This document shows, in pieces, positions 61,369 to 64,000 of a stretch of DNA of 64,000 nt. Under the pieces are notes generated by a model. That model saw only the letters and a list, made by a program, of their open reading frames with translations, had not been told where the DNA came from and ran no database searches. This stretch comes from an uncultured Caryophanales bacterium (GTDB taxonomy: Bacteria; Bacillota_I; Bacilli_A; RFN20; CAG-826): the NCBI GenBank assembly GCA_937902735.1, contig CALELS010000016.1, positions 32,006 through 96,005 on the forward strand, given 5' to 3'. Each line of letters begins with the position of its first letter. Within the stretch, counting starts at the first letter, position 1. The position numbers and the translations under genes are program-made.

Positions 61369-61983
61369 ATGCCTTACGTTATTGCTATTTGTGGACCATC
61401 ATGTGCAGGGAAAACATATCTTGCTAATTACTTAAAATATCTTTTTAAAGATAAAGTAACAGTAATTGGTTTTGATAATTATTGCGTGGATTATTCCTAT
61501 TTAAGCCACGAAGAAATAAAAAATGTTAATTATGATTGCCCTGATGCTTATGATGGAAAATTACTTGCAGAACACGTCTCATTCTTAAAGAAGAATAAAC
61601 CAATTAACCGTCCAGTGTATGAATTTTCTACACATAAAAGACTTGAAAAAACCGAAGTAGTGTATCCAACAGATGCAATTATTGTGGAAGGTATCATGAC
61701 TTTCCAATATCCAGAACTTTTAAAACAAGCCGATTTAAAAGTATTTATTGATGCTGATGAACACGTTCGTTTTAATCGTCGTTTTGACCGTGACCAAAAA
61801 GAACGTGGTCGTTCACCAGAATATATCATTTACCAATTCAATCACATCGTAATTCCTAACCAAAAGCTTTACATAGATCCAACTAAACCAATGGCAGATA
61901 TACTCCTTGATAACAGTGAAAATAATGGACCTGTGCCGGTAATAAATCCATTAATTAAGAAAATAGAAGAGATTTTAAAATGA
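61369..61983 (+). CDS. udk: Uridine kinase-like P-loop kinase
   Basis: 204 residues. Walker A GPSCAGKTYLAN, FDNYCVDYSYL, YDGKLLAEHVSFLKKNKPINRPVYEFSTHKR, IVEGIMTF, RFNRRFDRDQKERGRS. Matches uridine kinase/PRK type. Stop TGA overlaps the next ATG. Confidence 0.88.
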   Translation: MPYVIAICGPSCAGKTYLANYLKYLFKDKVTVIGFDNYCVDYSYLSHEEIKNVNYDCPDAYDGKLLAEHVSFLKKNKPINRPVYEFSTHKRLEKTEVVYPTDAIIVEGIMTFQYPELLKQADLKVFIDADEHVRFNRRFDRDQKERGRSPEYIIYQFNHIVIPNQKLYIDPTKPMADILLDNSENNGPVPVINPLIKKIEEILK

Positions 61984-63158
61984 AATATAAAAACGTCTTC
62001 TTTGATCTAGATGGAACGCTTTTAAAATCACTCGAAGATATTAAAAATGCTTTCAATTTAACCATGCAAAAAATGGGTATTGATGTTAGATATTCTTTAA
62101 AAGACGCTAAACCATTCATTGGAAGTGGTTTTCATGTTGCTATTGAAAGAGCATCAAAAAAACTTAATCTAAATGATTCACAAAAGAAAATATTTAGTGA
62201 ACTATCCTTTAAGTACTATCAACAAGAACAAGGTAAAACTACTAAGCCATATGATGGTGAACTTGAAATTATCAAAGAACTTAAGAAGAAAGGTATCAAT
62301 CTATTTGTAGTCACTAATAAACCTGAATACCTTGCTTTTGAAATAATTGAAAAAACATATGGCACAGGTTTATTTAAAGAAATAATAGGTCAAGTAGATA
62401 ATAGAGAAAGAAAACCTTCCCCAATGGGAATCAATGAAATTGTTAAGAAATATAATTTAGATAAATCTACCTGTCTTTATGTTGGTGATAGTGATGTTGA
62501 TCTATTAACTGCTAAAAACGCTAATATTGATTCACTTCTCGTAACCTTTGGTTATGGAGCATATTCTCCAAAGATGTTTTTAAATGCTACATATATTGCA
62601 AGAAATGTAGAAGAAATGAAAAAAGTTATCTTAGGAGAATTAACCGACAAATATTCTTATCATCTAAAAGATCAAGAATGGCCTGATAAAGGAGTGAATC
62701 ACACTCGAGAAATAGCTAGAGCTATCCTAATAAATGAAGAAAATAAAGTCTGTTTAGAATACATCTATGATGATGATATGTTTGGTCATCGTGATTATTA
62801 TGAAACCCCTGGTGGTGGAATGAAAGATGATGAAACATTCGAAGAAGCATTATCTCGAGAATGCAGTGAAGAAGTAGGATATGAATGCGAAATCATCTCT
62901 CATTTAGGAGATGTAAAAGACTACTACAATCTCATCAATCGAGAGAATCATAACCATTATTTCTTAGCGAGAACTACTAAAAAGACATATATTCATCAAG
63001 AACCAGATGAAGTTCAAAGAGTTAAAGGTATTATCTGGGTAGATATTGATGAAGCAATCTCTTTATATGAGAACATGCAAAATGTACTAGTAGGTAAACT
63101 AGTTAAGCAAAGAGAACTACCTATTCTCAAACTTGCTAAAATTGCTTTACAAAAGTAA
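61980..63158 (+). CDS. HAD phosphatase-Nudix hydrolase fusion
   Basis: 392 residues. N-terminal half (about 1-215) is a PGP/Gph-type HAD: FFDLDGTLLKS, VVTNKPEY, KPSPMGI, VGDSDVDLLTA. C-terminal half (about 235-390) is Nudix with intact box GGGMKDDETFEEALSRECSEEVGYE. Continuous frame. Start overlaps the kinase stop (ATGA), so all are one transcript with the kinase. A joint role in nucleotide or phospho-metabolite cleaning is plausible. Confidence 0.88.
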   Translation: MKYKNVFFDLDGTLLKSLEDIKNAFNLTMQKMGIDVRYSLKDAKPFIGSGFHVAIERASKKLNLNDSQKKIFSELSFKYYQQEQGKTTKPYDGELEIIKELKKKGINLFVVTNKPEYLAFEIIEKTYGTGLFKEIIGQVDNRERKPSPMGINEIVKKYNLDKSTCLYVGDSDVDLLTAKNANIDSLLVTFGYGAYSPKMFLNATYIARNVEEMKKVILGELTDKYSYHLKDQEWPDKGVNHTREIARAILINEENKVCLEYIYDDDMFGHRDYYETPGGGMKDDETFEEALSRECSEEVGYECEIISHLGDVKDYYNLINRENHNHYFLARTTKKTYIHQEPDEVQRVKGIIWVDIDEAISLYENMQNVLVGKLVKQRELPILKLAKIALQK

Positions 63159-63188
63159 AGAGAATAGTTATTATATTTTTCGCAATCT

Positions 63189-63266
63189 GGCGAGTATGGT
63201 GAAGAGGCCTAACACTGTCGGCTGTGAACCGACCATTCGCCCGTTCGAATCGGGTTACTCGCCCCA
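63189..63266 (+). tRNA. tRNA-His (GTG)
   Basis: Carries the extra G at -1 paired with C73, anticodon loop CTGTGAA on GTCGG/CCGAC, T-loop TTCGAAT, CCA encoded. Confidence 0.95.
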
Positions 63267-63279
63267 TACGAGAAAGTTG

Positions 63280-63306
63280 ACAATCCCTTCGGGGGTTGTT
63301 TTCTTT
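63280..63306 (+). terminator. Terminator after tRNA-His
   Basis: ACAATCCC-TTCG-GGGGTTGT with T-rich tail. Confidence 0.85.
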
Positions 63307-63397
63307 AAAAATATAGAATTCATCGAAACTTTTTGAAATTTTCGATTTTTGCGATAATTTTCAAAAACAAACAAAAAAACATATAATTTTGGTCAAA

Positions 63398-63452
63398 AAT
63401 GCTTGCATACCCAAACTTGCATAACCGTGCTACGCTCTGGTATGCGAACTAA
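63398..63452. promoter_or_regulatory. Possible operator region of the XRE gene
   Basis: CTTGCATA occurs twice 12 bp apart, and GCATACC is mirrored by GGTATGC about 30 bp further. Such repeats near an HTH gene often bind its product; untested. Confidence 0.35.
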
Positions 63453-63528
63453 AATAAATACAATGTATTTAAATTTACTTGCTTTTTCTTTTTCTTTATT
63501 AAAACGATGGATAAAGGAGGAAAAAAAT

Positions 63529-64000
63529 ATGCGACTTGAATACACATACACAATCATGAAGAGCAATATTGGCTTTAGAAATTTTATTAAGCACGATCTT
63601 TTTCGTATACGAACAGATGTTAATTCATACGAAGATAAATATAATTATACGAACGTCGTTCCCGAACAATATGCTTTAGCAAAAAGAATCCTAACTATTT
63701 ATGAAGAATATTATGATTCTTTATCTTTGGAAGAAAAAGATGCTCTCAAAACTATGAAAATGAGACGAAAAGAAAAACCATTAGATTATGAATATCACCA
63801 AACACTAAACAGAGCATATGAAAAATGGATTAAAGCATTCTTTTCACATAGCAAAACCGTTTATAAAGAAATAGATAGAAAACATTTGGGTTTGTTAATT
63901 AAGGCTATTAGAGTAGAACGAGGCAAATCATTGTTAGGTGTTGCAAATGCAACAGGATGTTCATACGCAATGGTTCGACATTATGAAAAAGGAAATGCAT
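63529..64000 (+). CDS. XRE-family HTH protein (3' end outside window)
   Basis: At least 157 codons after ATAAAGGAGG. Helical N-terminal part (MRLEYTYTIMKSNIGFRNF ... LAKRILTIYEEYYDSLSLEEKD), then a C-terminal Cro/C1-type HTH (LIKAIRVERGKSLLGVANATGCSYAMVRHYEKG). Likely DNA-binding regulator; truncated by the window end. Confidence 0.75.
   Translation, partial: MRLEYTYTIMKSNIGFRNFIKHDLFRIRTDVNSYEDKYNYTNVVPEQYALAKRILTIYEEYYDSLSLEEKDALKTMKMRRKEKPLDYEYHQTLNRAYEKWIKAFFSHSKTVYKEIDRKHLGLLIKAIRVERGKSLLGVANATGCSYAMVRHYEKGNA

Noticed and set aside
1..64000. Mycoplasma code (TGA as Trp)
   Set aside because: Several genes end in TGA and tryptophans are TGG; frames make sense with the standard code.
1..64000. 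CRISPR array, insertion sequence or prophage
   Set aside because: No regular spaced repeats, transposase or phage structural genes were found.

Overview
The window is AT-rich DNA with very short intergenic gaps, from a low-GC bacterium of the Bacillota, most likely an uncultured gut lineage close to the Mollicutes (RF39/RFN20/Erysipelotrichia-like). Reasons: small overlapping genes, many M-K-K lipoproteins, fermentative metabolism, an MG284/MPN403-like protein, CdaA, PgpA and an MsmX-type maltodextrin importer. TGA is read as stop (for example at 1382-1384 and 61981-61983) and tryptophan is TGG, so the Mycoplasma code is not used. No rRNA, IS element, CRISPR array or integrase was seen. The lineage name is inference.

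Layout. 1-4.7 kb: a compact, translationally coupled operon for a reduced Tad/type IVc pilus-like machine (secretion ATPase, two TadB/TadC-like membrane proteins, exported pilin-like proteins and a 55-residue Flp-like pilin). 4.7-5.2 kb: acyl carrier protein and two tRNAs. 5.2-14 kb: an accessory region of small gene blocks separated by four copies of a related terminator repeat. It holds a small unknown protein, a structured RNA in front of a broken GNAT gene, a MerR-controlled flavodoxin/oxidoreductase operon, a broken surface-protein gene, a Fic protein with a phage-antirepressor-like N terminus, a xenobiotic acetyltransferase and an esterase. 14-27 kb: mainly housekeeping genes: HAD phosphatase, GPH-type sugar transporter, GDPD, queuosine-precursor transporter behind a possible preQ1 riboswitch, SDR, rubredoxin, PgpA, CdaA, SPFH-like, Nudix, an inactivated M48-like protein, DeoD, GltX. 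27-30.3 kb: a second small accessory island with an unknown ORF, a structured RNA directly ahead of a PBECR4-like nuclease-fold gene, and imperfect flanking repeats.

31.8-47.8 kb (mostly minus strand): a starch/maltodextrin locus: pullulanase, small lipoprotein, binding protein, MalF, MalG, MsmX ATPase and a coiled-coil membrane protein in one operon; MalQ alone; secreted alpha-amylase plus a second lipoprotein in another operon whose promoter carries a LacI-type operator. Extracellular glucan would be cut by the amylase and pullulanase, imported by MalEFG/MsmX and processed by MalQ. 48-53 kb: flavoprotein, a large surface protein with a cre-like promoter, and a RelB/VbhA-like antitoxin with Fic toxin. 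53-57.8 kb: potABCD polyamine importer behind a hairpin-rich leader. 57.8-63.2 kb: ASCH protein, nitroreductase, fructose-bisphosphate aldolase, two unusual fusions (HAD-hemolysin III and HAD-Nudix), uridine kinase-like protein and tRNA-His. The window ends inside an XRE-type HTH gene.

The most unusual signal is a pair of related transcripts at 5741 and 27753. They share an extended -10 element, the spacing to the RNA start, conserved sequence blocks and two competing folds, yet they stand in front of two unrelated accessory genes. I could not match them to any RNA family I know. They are candidates for a new leader RNA or for a type III-like antitoxin RNA.
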